From Bacteroidota bacterium (GTDB lineage Bacteria > Bacteroidota > Rhodothermia > Rhodothermales > Rubricoccaceae), in the NCBI GenBank assembly GCA_039821555.1, contig JBCBNX010000002.1, forward strand, positions 343,444 through 407,443: 64,000 nt of DNA, read 5' to 3'. Shown here piece by piece: positions 1 through 8,885 of this stretch. The translations under genes and the position numbers were made by a program. Within the stretch, counting starts at the first letter, position 1. Every line of letters starts with the position of its first letter. The notes under the pieces were generated by a model, which was not told the origin of the DNA, searched no databases, and was given only the letters and a program-made list of their open reading frames with translations.

Positions 1-42
1 CTTTTTCTTCTCAGCGTTTGTTTTTCATTAGCACGGCCCTCC

Positions 43-2907
43 ATGCTTGCCCGCTTTCTCTGCTGCTGTGCACTTTGGTTGCTTGCGACTTCGTCTGCGC
101 GTGCGCAACCTGCAACCGACTCCGACGACCAACCCGTCTACGGCACACCGGTCGCCCCGTCTGTCCAGCCAGTCGCGCTGTCGGGGACGCTGGCACGGCA
201 AGGTGACCTGGCCTGGACGCTTGTGCTGGACGAGGCCAACACGGATGGAGACGCCTTTGTAGGTGCAGCAGCGCCGGCCCCTGGCGGCGAGGTGTGCGCG
301 CTCTCCAACGAGACCCTGAGCGCCGCCTCGAGCGGACCGGTCCTGACACGCGTGGGTGCAGACGGGACGGTTCTCTGGACGCACCCGCTCGTTGAAGCGA
401 CCCCAGCGACATCGCTGCTCTTCGATGTGGCAGCGTCTGGATCAGGGTGCGTAGGCGTCGTTCGTCCCACGTCGCTCCCGCCCTCCAGCGTGTCTGTCAT
501 CAAGGCGGACAACGACGGCGTCGCCTGGTCCCGTGAGGTAACCGTAGCCGATGCCGAACGCCTCTCGAGTGTCGCGTTTGCCGGAGCAGACCCCATGGGC
601 AACGTGTGGGTGGCGGTGCAGTCGCAGCCGCCGTCCCAAACGGCCGCAGTGACGCTGCTAAGCCGTTTCGATCAGGAAGGTATGGTCCTGTCCACCGCCT
701 CCTACGAAGCGGAGTCTACCACTGCCTCCTCTCAGCTCTCTGGGTTCGCTGCACTCCCTGACGGACGGGTGGTCGTTTCCTCAACGGGGGCCTATCAGCT
801 GCTGATCGCCGATCCGAGCGGCGCGACGACCGTGGTGGAGACCGACGCCGGATTCACCCCATTTGCCCTGGGTGCCGACAACGACGGTGTGGTCCTGGCG
901 GGGCTAAGCATAGGACCGGGCGGCAGTCAGATAGCGGTTCGCCGCTTCGCCCTCGACGGTGCCGTGGGATGGACCACGACGCTCGCGGCCGTTGCAGCCT
1001 TCAGCTTCCCGCAGTCGAACGTAGCCATCCGAGACGGTTCAGCGTACGTGGCCTGGGGCACTGTTCTAGGGCCGTCGTCTGGGCTGCGCGTGGCGCGGCT
1101 GAACGTGAGCGACGGTCAGGAGCAGTGGCAACAAGCCCTCCCCGACGACGGCGTGCGCAACGTCGAAGGGGTGCGCGCTGACGCTGAGGGCGTAGTGGTG
1201 TGGGCAGGTACCCAATCCGCGTCAGGCACGAGTCTGCTCGTGGCCTACAACGCCAGCGGGGCCCTCCGCTGGGAGCAGCGCTCCACCAACCGAAGCGGCT
1301 TCCGCCAGCGTACTCTCGTTCCCTGCGCGGGTGCGGCGACTTGCCTGGTCACAACTACAGCCACCGGAGCCTGGGCGGTCGAAGCCTACGAGGCGAGCGG
1401 TGACCAGGCGTGGGCGCAGGTGCGAGCGGGCGTGCCTAGCGCTGTGTACGAACTCCACAGCACGACGTTGGCACCGGGGGGAGGTGTGTACCTCTTTGGA
1501 ACAACGCGCACCGAGGAGGGGGGGCGTGACCTGCTTGTAGCCCGCGTAGCCCCAGACGGAACGCTGCAATGGGCCTCCGCGGTGGACGGGGGCGGCACCG
1601 ACGATGCTCCGCAGCGCGCTCGCTTCAGGCCAGCAGGATCGATCACCGTGGCAGTCGATGGAGACGTTCTCGTGTCGGGCACCTCCGTGTCAGACCAGGA
1701 GCAGGAGCGTGCGCTCGTGGCCCGCCTCGCACCGAACGGGACCGCGCGATGGGTCAGCCGCCTCGACCGCGAACCGGCCGTCTCCGGCCAGTTTGCAGGC
1801 AGCGTGGTGGACGATGGAGCGGGCGGAGCCGCTGTGCCGGTTCTGATCGACGACTTCGTGGCGTTAGCCGTGGAGGTCGTCCGCCTCAACGCCGACGGTG
1901 GCATCGACGGGACCACGCGGATTACCGACGCCGAACCGTACCCGCTCGGCTTTCATCGAACGTCAACCGGCTATGCACTGGTCAGCCCGACGTCGCCTGA
2001 GTCCACTATCCGCGTCTACCGCTTCGCTGAGAACGGAGACCTCACGAGCACCAGGGCAACCGGCGACCTAGCCGGATGCGATATCGTGTGGGCAAACTTT
2101 GACGTACCGACAGGTATCGACTACGCTGAAACGGTTCATGTGATCGGACAGGCGTTTGGCGGCAGCGCGTGCGACGGTCTCAACGTGTTCCAGTTCACCG
2201 CCGAGGGAGCCGTGAGCCGCACCTCCATTAGCACCCTTCAGCTTGAACCCTCAGCGTTCGCGGTCCGGGCAGACGGTGCCGCAGTAGTCGGATACATGAA
2301 CCCTGACGGCGACAGGATCCTTCGCATTGCGCCCGACCGCACCATCGAGTGGAACACGCCGCTCGATATCGTCATCGAGGACGTGGCGCTTGGACCAGGC
2401 GTCGGTGCGCTCGCCGTGGGGCCGACGCGTGACGACGCGGCACCGGTGGCAACCGCGTATGTGCCGGGCGTCGGCACCGCTACCGTGCCTCTGAACGACT
2501 TGGGAGGCCTCGTCACGACACCGCGCACCGCGCTCGTCGCGGACGACGGGACGGGCTACGTCGGCCTGGACGCGGAAGCTTTCGGCATCGGGCTCGTCGG
2601 GCTCGCCCGCATCGACGACGCGCTCCCGGTGACGGCCTCGCAGGACGAGCCCCAGCCCGCAATTCCGCTCCTCGCCCGGGTGGGTCCGAACCCGCTCCGC
2701 GCCGGTGCTCCGCTCCGCCTCACGCTCGGCGACCCCGCCGACCTCGCGCTCTACGACCTCCTCGGACGCCGCGTGGCCGCCTGGGACGCCGTCCCGCCGG
2801 GCGATTTCGAGGCCGCGCTGACCACACGGCTGGCCGCCGGGCTCTACGTGCTCCGCGCCGAGGGCGAGGACGCCGCCGCGACGCTGCGCGTGACGATCCT
2901 GCGGTGA
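43..2907 (+). CDS. Secreted PQQ-like beta-propeller protein with T9SS sorting domain
   Basis: The 954-residue product begins with a signal peptide (residues 1-21, ending ARAQ). The long middle part repeats a DGxxxWxxxL pattern (DGTVLWTHPL, DGAVGWTTTL, DGTLQWASAV, NGTARWVSRL, DRTIEWNTPL), the signature of PQQ-like beta-propeller blades. The last ~85 residues contain VGPNPLRAG, ALYDLLGRRVAAW and LAAGLYVLRAEG, a type A T9SS sorting domain, so the protein should be exported across the outer membrane and anchored or released. No catalytic residues are recognisable; a binding or structural surface role is inferred. It stands alone, about 120 bases ahead of a two-component regulator gene on the same strand. 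The beginning of any upstream operon is outside the window. Confidence 0.85.
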   Translation: MLARFLCCCALWLLATSSARAQPATDSDDQPVYGTPVAPSVQPVALSGTLARQGDLAWTLVLDEANTDGDAFVGAAAPAPGGEVCALSNETLSAASSGPVLTRVGADGTVLWTHPLVEATPATSLLFDVAASGSGCVGVVRPTSLPPSSVSVIKADNDGVAWSREVTVADAERLSSVAFAGADPMGNVWVAVQSQPPSQTAAVTLLSRFDQEGMVLSTASYEAESTTASSQLSGFAALPDGRVVVSSTGAYQLLIADPSGATTVVETDAGFTPFALGADNDGVVLAGLSIGPGGSQIAVRRFALDGAVGWTTTLAAVAAFSFPQSNVAIRDGSAYVAWGTVLGPSSGLRVARLNVSDGQEQWQQALPDDGVRNVEGVRADAEGVVVWAGTQSASGTSLLVAYNASGALRWEQRSTNRSGFRQRTLVPCAGAATCLVTTTATGAWAVEAYEASGDQAWAQVRAGVPSAVYELHSTTLAPGGGVYLFGTTRTEEGGRDLLVARVAPDGTLQWASAVDGGGTDDAPQRARFRPAGSITVAVDGDVLVSGTSVSDQEQERALVARLAPNGTARWVSRLDREPAVSGQFAGSVVDDGAGGAAVPVLIDDFVALAVEVVRLNADGGIDGTTRITDAEPYPLGFHRTSTGYALVSPTSPESTIRVYRFAENGDLTSTRATGDLAGCDIVWANFDVPTGIDYAETVHVIGQAFGGSACDGLNVFQFTAEGAVSRTSISTLQLEPSAFAVRADGAAVVGYMNPDGDRILRIAPDRTIEWNTPLDIVIEDVALGPGVGALAVGPTRDDAAPVATAYVPGVGTATVPLNDLGGLVTTPRTALVADDGTGYVGLDAEAFGIGLVGLARIDDALPVTASQDEPQPAIPLLARVGPNPLRAGAPLRLTLGDPADLALYDLLGRRVAAWDAVPPGDFEAALTTRLAAGLYVLRAEGEDAAATLRVTILR

Positions 2908-3027
2908 CGGCGCTGCGGGGACGAGGTAGGCTACGAATACACAGGACATGTCGATGTGAGCTTGGCGTGAGGCGCGGCGCGGTGGTAGGCTGTACCCTTA
3001 CCGTGTCCTTCTGTGTCTGTCTCCACT

Positions 3028-3774
3028 ATGTCCACGCCCGCTTCCATCCGCCCGGCCTCCATCCTCATCGTTGAAGACGACCCCGACATCGCTGAGCTGC
3101 TGAAAATCCACCTCGGCGACCTCGGCTACGCCGTCACGCACCGCGCCGATGGCAACGCCGGGCTGGCGGCCGCACGTACCGGTCGCCACGCCCTCGTACT
3201 GCTCGACCTCATGCTGCCCGGCCTCGACGGCATGGAGGTCTGCAAGCGCATCCGGCAGACCGACCCGCACCTGCCGATCCTCATGCTCACGGCCAAGTCC
3301 GAGGAGCTCGACAAGGTGCTCGGCCTCGAGCTCGGCGCCGACGACTACCTCACGAAGCCGTTCAGCGTCCGCGAACTGCTCGCCCGCGTCAAGGCGCTCT
3401 TCCGCCGCATCGACGTCGACCAGCGCGCCGCTGAAGCCGAGGAAGCCACCCCGACGCGGCTGCGATACGGCGCGCTCGCCATCGACCCGGTGAAGCGCCG
3501 CGCCACGCTCGACGAGGAGCCGCTCGACCTCACGGCGAAGGAGTGGGAACTGCTGCTGCTCTTCGGGCAAAACCCCGGCCGCGTCTATAGCCGCCAGGAG
3601 TTGCTCGACCTCGTGTGGGGCTACCAGTACGACGGCTATAGCCACACGGTCAACTCGCACATCAATCGCCTGCGTGGCAAGATCGAGGCGGACCCCTCGA
3701 ACCCCCAGTTCATCCGCACCCTGCGCGGGCTCGGGTATCGGTTCGCTGATGCCGCAGAGGTGACTAGCGAATAA
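3028..3774 (+). CDS. OmpR/PhoB-family response regulator
   Basis: The 248-residue product has a receiver domain (about 12-125) with the acidic pair ED, phospho-acceptor D60 in LVLLDLMLPG and the conserved K110 in YLTKPF. A winged-helix DNA-binding domain follows (about 150-245; LTAKEWELLLLF, SRQELLDLVWG, RTLRGLGYRF). This is the standard layout of a transcription factor phosphorylated by a partner histidine kinase. The kinase gene follows after about 110 bases, separated by a small palindromic repeat. The ATG at 3028 is preferred over an in-frame GTG at 3013, because the extra five residues (MSVST) add nothing to the receiver fold. The target genes cannot be read from the sequence. Confidence 0.93.
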   Translation: MSTPASIRPASILIVEDDPDIAELLKIHLGDLGYAVTHRADGNAGLAAARTGRHALVLLDLMLPGLDGMEVCKRIRQTDPHLPILMLTAKSEELDKVLGLELGADDYLTKPFSVRELLARVKALFRRIDVDQRAAEAEEATPTRLRYGALAIDPVKRRATLDEEPLDLTAKEWELLLLFGQNPGRVYSRQELLDLVWGYQYDGYSHTVNSHINRLRGKIEADPSNPQFIRTLRGLGYRFADAAEVTSE

Positions 3775-3782
3775 CCAATCAT

Positions 3783-3808
3783 GTCATCCTGAACTCGTTT
3801 CAGGATCT
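3783..3808. repeat. Short palindromic repeat (TCATCCTGA family)
   Basis: GTCATCCTGAA, a short centre, and TTCAGGATCT form an inverted repeat between the response regulator and its kinase. The same TCATCCTGA/TCAGGATGA core bounds the longer repeats at 41933-42076 and 54904-55039. Here it may form a hairpin in the regulator-kinase transcript. Confidence 0.6.
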
Positions 3809-3886
3809 CTGACGAGCGCCGCGTTTCGTTGCATCGCTGAGATGATGAACCAAGTCCAGCATGAAACACAGGTGACATCCAGACCC

Positions 3887-5398
3887 ATGCGCTCCTTCAA
3901 CACCCGCCTCTCGCTCCTCTTCCTCGCGCTCGTGCTCGTGCTCACGGCGGCACTCGGCGTGGTCGGGCTGCGCACCGCCGTCGCGGTCACCGAGGAGACC
4001 GAGCAGCGCCTCAACCGCACGCTCGCGTCTGACCTCGCGGTGCAGTTCCAGCCCTACCTCCACGACGCCATCGACCACGACGCCATCGAGGAGAAAATCA
4101 CTTACCTCGTGGGCATCAACCCGCGCATCGACCTCTACCTGCTCGGCGGCGACGGGATGATCAAGGCGGGCTACGTCCATACCGAGGCCGACGCGGCACC
4201 CACGATGCAGTTCGTGGACACGGCGCCCCTCGATGCGTTCATGGCGGGGGCTTCGGCGCCGATCCGCAATGCCGATCCGCTCGACCCCGACCGCCGGGTG
4301 CCGTTCTCCGTTGCGCCGGTGGCTATCATGGGCGAGCAGGGGTGCTACCTCTACGTCGTGCTCGGTGGGCAGCGCTACGAGTCGGTTGCCGGGCTGGTCG
4401 CCGAGAGCGGCATCGCGCGAGCGGCGGTGGGTGGCATCGGGCTGGTGCTGCTTGCGACGCTGCTCGTAGGCCTACTCGCGTTCGCGTTCCTGACGCGCCC
4501 GCTCCGGCGGATGGAGGACAGCGTCGCGGCCTTCGCGGGCGGTCACCTCGACCGGCGCCTCCGTACGGATGCGCCCCGCCTCACGCAGCGTACGGACGAA
4601 CTTGGCGCGCTCGCCCGCGCGTTTGACGGGCAGGCCGATACGCTCGTCGCCAACCTCGACGAACTCAGCCGCACCGATCAGCTCCGCCGTGACCTCGTGG
4701 CGAACATCTCGCACGACCTACGCAGCCCGCTTGCCTCGGTGCAGGGCTACCTGGAGACGATCCGCCTCAAGCTCGGTACGGCCGACGAGGCGACGCTGTC
4801 GCGCTACCTCGACACGGCGCTGCGCAACACGGCGCGCCTGAACCGCCTCGTGGCACAGCTCTTTGAGCTCTCGAAGCTTGACGCGCACCAGGTGCAGCCG
4901 CGCCCTGAGCCGTTCGCGATGACCGACCTCGTGCAGGACGTGGCGATGCAGATCGCGCCCCGCGCCGAGGCGGCTGGGATCACGCTCGAAACCGACCTCC
5001 CCGACGCCGCGCCGATGACGCACGCCGACATCGGGCTCGTCGAGCGCGCGCTCGTGAACCTCCTCGACAATGCGCTCCAGCACACGCCCACGGGCGGCAC
5101 GGTGCGGCTCGTCGCCAAGACGGAGGCCGACGGCGTGCGCGTGCGCGTGTCGGACACCGGCGCTGGCATCCCTGCCGCCGACCTGCCGCACATCTTCGAG
5201 CGCTTCTACCGCGCCGAGAAGGCCCGCACTACCGGCGGCGACCTCTCGAAGACGGGTGCAGGCCTCGGCCTCGCGATCACAAAGAAGCTCGTGGAACTCC
5301 ACGGCGGCACGCTGTCCGTCCAGAGCGCCGTCAACCGCGGGACGACGTTCAGCTTCCTGCTCCCCGCCTGGCGCACGGAGCGGCTCGCGGTGGGATAA
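3887..5398 (+). CDS. Membrane sensor histidine kinase
   Basis: The 503-residue product has a transmembrane segment at about 8-32, an extracytoplasmic sensor region, a second transmembrane segment at about 178-203 and a HAMP linker (TRPLRRMEDSVAAFAGG). The HisKA domain has phospho-accepting H276 in NISHDLRSPL. The HATPase domain has the N box (NLLDNALQHT), G1 (DTGAGIP), F box (IFERFYRAEK) and G2 (GAGLGLAI). It is the likely partner of the OmpR-type regulator encoded just upstream. The ATG at 3887 is chosen because it places the first hydrophobic helix at the N-terminus; an in-frame ATG at 3842 would start inside the intergenic repeat region. The signal it senses is not evident. Confidence 0.92.
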   Translation: MRSFNTRLSLLFLALVLVLTAALGVVGLRTAVAVTEETEQRLNRTLASDLAVQFQPYLHDAIDHDAIEEKITYLVGINPRIDLYLLGGDGMIKAGYVHTEADAAPTMQFVDTAPLDAFMAGASAPIRNADPLDPDRRVPFSVAPVAIMGEQGCYLYVVLGGQRYESVAGLVAESGIARAAVGGIGLVLLATLLVGLLAFAFLTRPLRRMEDSVAAFAGGHLDRRLRTDAPRLTQRTDELGALARAFDGQADTLVANLDELSRTDQLRRDLVANISHDLRSPLASVQGYLETIRLKLGTADEATLSRYLDTALRNTARLNRLVAQLFELSKLDAHQVQPRPEPFAMTDLVQDVAMQIAPRAEAAGITLETDLPDAAPMTHADIGLVERALVNLLDNALQHTPTGGTVRLVAKTEADGVRVRVSDTGAGIPAADLPHIFERFYRAEKARTTGGDLSKTGAGLGLAITKKLVELHGGTLSVQSAVNRGTTFSFLLPAWRTERLAVG

Positions 5399-5414
5399 CC
5401 CGTTAGCTCGCCAT

Positions 5415-5549
5415 GCTCCCCCGCTTGACACGCCTGAACGGCGGTCAAGCTGTCCCCCTCAACTTGAGGGGGACAGTCCGAGGAGTGAAGCGAGCTGGGC
5501 GAGCGGAGACGACGCAGGACGGGGGGAGACGACGCAGGACGGGGGGAGC
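5415..5549. repeat. MITE-like palindromic element, copy 1
   Basis: The ends GCTCCCCC (5415) and GGGGGGAGC (5541-5549) are inverted. The core 5450-5476 (CTGTCCCCCTCAA, C, TTGAGGGGGACAG) is a perfect palindrome with 13-bp arms. The left arm carries GCTTGAC...CCTGAACGG..GTCAAG, seen inverted in copies 4 and 6. A 20-bp tandem duplication ending in GGGGGG (5507-5526 and 5527-5546) repeats the right end. The element fills much of the 328-base gap between the kinase and the next lipoprotein gene; the remaining bases (5550-5726) show no gene. Confidence 0.8.
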
Positions 5550-5726
5550 CAAACGAAGCTGGAAGCGAGTCGCAGCTTGGTGCCTACGACCCGACACCTG
5601 CTGACAACGCATGACCGACAGCCACGAGCCGTACGTCACAAACCACCTTCCCGTGACGTGGGTGTGAGATTCAGGGGCTAGCCTGGGAGCGTTCCAATCA
5701 CGCTCAACCAGCAACCCCACACTCCC

Positions 5727-6629
5727 ATGTCTCGCACCCTCTTGCGCCTCGCCCTCGTGGCCGTCATCGCCGTCGGCCTCGCCGCCTGCGACTCCACCGA
5801 TAGCGACGGCCCTGGCACGACGGCTGGCACCCTCAACCTCGCCTTCTCGGGCCTCGATCCGCTCGCCAACGGCTTCCACTACGAAGGCTGGGTCATGATC
5901 GACGGCGCGCCGGTCACGACGGGCAAGTTCAACGTGTCCGACAGCGGCGGCCTCGTCACGCTCCAGGGCGCAGCGATCGCCAACGGCGCGTTCGAAGTGG
6001 ACCGCCTCGACGACGCGGCCGCCTTCGTGCTCACCATCGAGCCGGCGGGCGACACCGACGCCGTGCCCGCCGCGACCAAGCTGATCGGCGGCGACTTCGG
6101 CGGCGCCTCCGCGGCGCTCTCGACCGCGCACCCCGCCACCCTCGGCTCCGATTTCGCAAGCGTGGCCGGGCAGTACATCATCGCTACGCCGACGAGTGCT
6201 GCGATGGACGATGAGGCTAGCGGCATCTGGTTCCTGGACGTCGCCTCGGGCGGCCCCGTGGCGGGCCTCGACCTCCCGACGCTCCCTGAGGGCTGGGCGT
6301 ACGAAGGCTGGGTGGTCCTCAACGGCAGTCCCCTCTCGACCGGCACCTTCCTCGACGCTGCGATGGCCGACGTTGCCGCTCCGTTCAGCGGCGCGCAGCC
6401 CGGCCCGCCGTTCCCTGGCGAGGACTTCCTCGTAAACGCCCCCGCGGGGCAGGCCTTCCCGACCGACCTCGCTGGCGCGACCGTCGTGATCTCGGTGGAG
6501 CCGAGCCCCGACGACAGCCCAGCACCGTTCGCCGCGAAGCCGCTCCTCGGCACCGTGTCGACCCCGGCCGCCGCGGGTGCCCTCGGGCAGAACCTCGGCA
6601 GCCTGCCGACAGGCACGGCACGCCGCTAG
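5727..6629 (+). CDS. Lipoprotein with duplicated EGW (RskA-like) domain
   Basis: The 300-residue product has a lipoprotein signal with lipobox VGLAAC (C21). It contains two homologous halves marked by FHYEGWVMIDGAPVTTGKF (about residue 50) and WAYEGWVVLNGSPLSTGTF (about 190), each followed by a segment ending in VLTIEP or VISVEP. This resembles the extracytoplasmic domain of RskA-type anti-sigma factors, but there is no membrane helix or sigma-binding segment, so an anti-sigma role is unlikely. It is probably an outer-surface or periplasmic lipoprotein of unknown function. Palindromic element copy 2 immediately follows and ends in a T-run, so it likely acts as the terminator. Confidence 0.75.
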   Translation: MSRTLLRLALVAVIAVGLAACDSTDSDGPGTTAGTLNLAFSGLDPLANGFHYEGWVMIDGAPVTTGKFNVSDSGGLVTLQGAAIANGAFEVDRLDDAAAFVLTIEPAGDTDAVPAATKLIGGDFGGASAALSTAHPATLGSDFASVAGQYIIATPTSAAMDDEASGIWFLDVASGGPVAGLDLPTLPEGWAYEGWVVLNGSPLSTGTFLDAAMADVAAPFSGAQPGPPFPGEDFLVNAPAGQAFPTDLAGATVVISVEPSPDDSPAPFAAKPLLGTVSTPAAAGALGQNLGSLPTGTARR

Positions 6630-6691
6630 CACCCCCTGGTCTCGCTCCACTCGACCTGTCCCCCTCGTCCGCGAGGGGGACAGTTCTTTTT
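6630..6691 (+). terminator. Palindromic element copy 2 acting as terminator
   Basis: Directly after the stop codon, CACCCCCTG (6630-6638) begins a half-element whose core 6656-6683 (CTGTCCCCCTCG, TCCG, CGAGGGGGACAG) is a 12-bp hairpin followed by TTCTTTTTG. The left ~38 bases nearly match the inverted right arm of the copy inside mnmE. The right arm of the element is missing, replaced by the T-run. It is therefore both a truncated repeat and a good Rho-independent terminator. Confidence 0.75.
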
Positions 6692-6705
6692 GTGCTCGTA
6701 CGGAG

Positions 6706-7830
6706 CTACTCCACGACACGCGTCGCCGGGTAGGTGCCGCCGCCCATCTCCACCACGAGGCCGGTGGGCTGGCTGTCGGCGTCGAGGCCGAAGGTGAGCA
6801 CGGCTGCGGTGTGTTGGAGTTGGAAGCGCGTCGGCGAGAGCGGGACCATCGGGAGCAGGCCCGAGCGCCACGGCATCGAGAGGGCGAGGCCGTCCGGGGT
6901 GTCCTCGATCACGAAGAGGTCGCCGGGGCCGCGTTCGTAGCGGCCGACGAGGCGCGCGAGGTCAGCATCGGAAACGTCCACCGCAGCGATATCGGTGTAG
7001 CCTGCTGGGGGGGCGGGGCGCGCGGGCGTCTCGCGGACCCACAGGTTGCGGAAGCGAACGGGGCTGCCGTGGTCCTGCAACTGGATCGCGCCCCTGCTCG
7101 GGTGCGGCTCGTACGGGAGCGACTGCATCCAGATCGTCATGCCGGGCAGCAGTTCGTTGTTCTGCACGAGGACGCCGTTGATGAGCACCGTCAGCCGCGC
7201 CGATTCGAGCACGGTCCCGTCGTCGCTGAAGCGCGGGCCGCGGAAGAAGAGGTCGTAGCTCTGCCATTCGTCCGAGGGCCGCAGCGCGTTGGCGAGGGGC
7301 GGGTACTGCCCGTAGATCGCGCCCGCCATGCCGTCGGGATAGGTCGCGTTGTCGTACGTGTCGAGGATCTGCACCTCGTAGCGCCCGTCGAGGAGGAAGA
7401 CGCCGCTGTTGCTGCGGTCCTGGCTCGTCTTCTCCGGCTCGTCCGCCGCCTGCCACTCGATGTGCAGCTGGAGGTCGCCGAACGACCGCCGCGTCTGGAT
7501 CGGCCCGCTGCTGGGCACCACCACGACGGCCCCGTCCTCCACGACCCACGGCGGGACGTTGCCGCCCGGAGACTCCCACGTCGCTCGGAACGCCTCCGTG
7601 GAGCCGCCATCGGCGGGGATGAGGACGGTCGCGTCGGCGGGCGCGGGCGTTGGCAGGCGTGAGGGGGCTGGTGCGACGCGGTCAGGCGCGGGGCGCGTGG
7701 TGTCGTGCTGCCGCCAGTCGGAGGCGCGGGGGATAGCGTCGGACATCGGCACGAGGGACTCCGTGGACGAGACGGGCGGGAGGCAGGCCGCCGCGACGAG
7801 GGCGAGCAGCAGGGCAAGCGAAGAGCGCAT
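6706..7830 (-). CDS. DUF1080 (3-keto-disaccharide hydrolase-like) lipoprotein
   Basis: The product of 374 residues starts with MRSSLALLLALVAAAC, a lipoprotein signal with C16. The central region (about 90-280) has the DUF1080 concanavalin-like pattern: LQLHIEWQAADE, SNSGVFLLDGRYEVQILD, WQSYDLFFRGPRF, GVLVQNNELLPG and IQLQDHGSPVRFRNLWVRE. This family includes 3-keto-glycoside hydrolases and glucan-binding lectin-like domains. A C-terminal ~80-residue domain (VGRYERGPGDLFVI, LSMPWRSGLLPMVPLSP) resembles the DUF3471/lipocalin-like tails attached to such enzymes. ATG 7830 was chosen because it opens the signal peptide; an upstream ATG at 7974 would add 48 residues and bury it. It is convergent with the preceding lipoprotein gene and divergent from the GIY-YIG gene. 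Confidence 0.85.
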   Translation of the reverse strand: MRSSLALLLALVAAACLPPVSSTESLVPMSDAIPRASDWRQHDTTRPAPDRVAPAPSRLPTPAPADATVLIPADGGSTEAFRATWESPGGNVPPWVVEDGAVVVVPSSGPIQTRRSFGDLQLHIEWQAADEPEKTSQDRSNSGVFLLDGRYEVQILDTYDNATYPDGMAGAIYGQYPPLANALRPSDEWQSYDLFFRGPRFSDDGTVLESARLTVLINGVLVQNNELLPGMTIWMQSLPYEPHPSRGAIQLQDHGSPVRFRNLWVRETPARPAPPAGYTDIAAVDVSDADLARLVGRYERGPGDLFVIEDTPDGLALSMPWRSGLLPMVPLSPTRFQLQHTAAVLTFGLDADSQPTGLVVEMGGGTYPATRVVE

Positions 7831-7951
7831 GACGGGAGCGTTCGAGAGGGAAAGCGAGTCCCGCAAGCTACGCGGCGGCACCGGGTACATACGCGGTACA
7901 TCGGGGAGCTTGTGTGCTATCCTATGCTCCTTGCCGCTTAGTTGTACACCG

Positions 7952-8824
7952 ATGAAGGACCGCCCTCGCACCATTCAGATCTTTCTGCCAGACGGTAATC
8001 CTCGTAGCGTCCGAATCGCCGAGATCACGAGTCGCACGGTTCATGCCGTTGAGGTTCCTCGCGGCAGCTTCGAGGTCGCCAAGGGGAGAGACGAGTTGCG
8101 CCAAGTGGGCCTCTACTTCCTGTTTGGGGAGGACGAGAGTCGCGCAAAGCCTCTCGTCTATATCGGCGAAAGTGAGGACTGTTACACCCGTCTTCTCCAA
8201 CACCACCAGGGAAAAGACTTCTGGTCGCGAGCCGTTGCGGTCACCAGCAAAACGTTGCGCTTCGACAAGGCGCAGGTGCGTTGGCTGGAGTGGCACGCGA
8301 TCCGGGAGGCAACCCGCATAGGACGGTTCACGACGAAGAATGCTACGGCTCCATCGGAGCCGTACATCACCGAGCCCGTCCAGGCCGACCTGCTCGACAG
8401 CTTCGATACGATCCGCGTCCTCTTAGGCACTCTTGGGTTTCCACTATTCGAGGAGGTCGTTCAGCCCAAGCGCGAGAGGGAGGTATTTTTCTGCCGAGGT
8501 CGAGGGGTTGAGGGAAAGGGGCTATACACGGAGGACGGGTTGCTGGTGCTGGCTGGTTCTCAGGCTGCCAAGACGGTCACGCCTTCCTCGCAGGGGAAGT
8601 ATCCCGAGCGAATCCGGATGCGGCTCCTCGCAAGCGGCGTGCTCTCCGATGAGGACGAGGCCTTCGTGTTCCAAGAGGACCACACGTTCGATACTCCCAG
8701 CGGTGCCTCAGACGCCATTCTGGGCCGGGGTTCGAACGGGTGGACATCGTGGAAAGACGAGCAGGGCCGTACGCTGGACGAGGTAAAGCGGCGGCCACTC
8801 ACGGCTGACAGCCTGGCTGAATAG
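7952..8824 (+). CDS. GIY-YIG domain protein with C-terminal DUF4357
   Basis: The 290-residue product has an N-terminal GIY-YIG nuclease-like core (LYFLFGEDES..., LVYIGESEDCYTRLLQHH, about 45-90) and a C-terminal DUF4357 segment (about 220-285; ASDAILGRGSNGWTSWKDEQG). Proteins of this architecture occur widely as solitary genes or near restriction and defence loci; their substrate is unsettled. The canonical GIY and YIG are represented here by GLY..VYIG. The ATG at 7952 is the first that gives a sensible N-terminus (MKDRPRTIQIFLPDG); the open frame upstream overlaps the divergent DUF1080 gene. No methyltransferase or other defence gene lies adjacent, so a restriction role is not supported. Confidence 0.85.
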   Translation: MKDRPRTIQIFLPDGNPRSVRIAEITSRTVHAVEVPRGSFEVAKGRDELRQVGLYFLFGEDESRAKPLVYIGESEDCYTRLLQHHQGKDFWSRAVAVTSKTLRFDKAQVRWLEWHAIREATRIGRFTTKNATAPSEPYITEPVQADLLDSFDTIRVLLGTLGFPLFEEVVQPKREREVFFCRGRGVEGKGLYTEDGLLVLAGSQAAKTVTPSSQGKYPERIRMRLLASGVLSDEDEAFVFQEDHTFDTPSGASDAILGRGSNGWTSWKDEQGRTLDEVKRRPLTADSLAE

Positions 8825-8885
8825 CCACTGCACCCGAGGACTGATTTCTCTCACACCTTTCAGGACACGGCGTCTGCAGAGCCAC

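Noticed and set aside
5507..5546. Two 20-bp direct repeats considered as a CRISPR or iteron start
   Set aside because: There are only two units with no spacers; they duplicate the end of palindromic element copy 1.
5727..6629. Anti-sigma factor for one of the ECF sigma genes
   Set aside because: Although the EGW domain resembles RskA, the product is a lipoprotein without a cytoplasmic sigma-binding part, and lies far from both sigma genes.
7952..8824. GIY-YIG protein as part of a restriction or defence island
   Set aside because: No methyltransferase, helicase, toxin or other defence gene is found in the neighbourhood.
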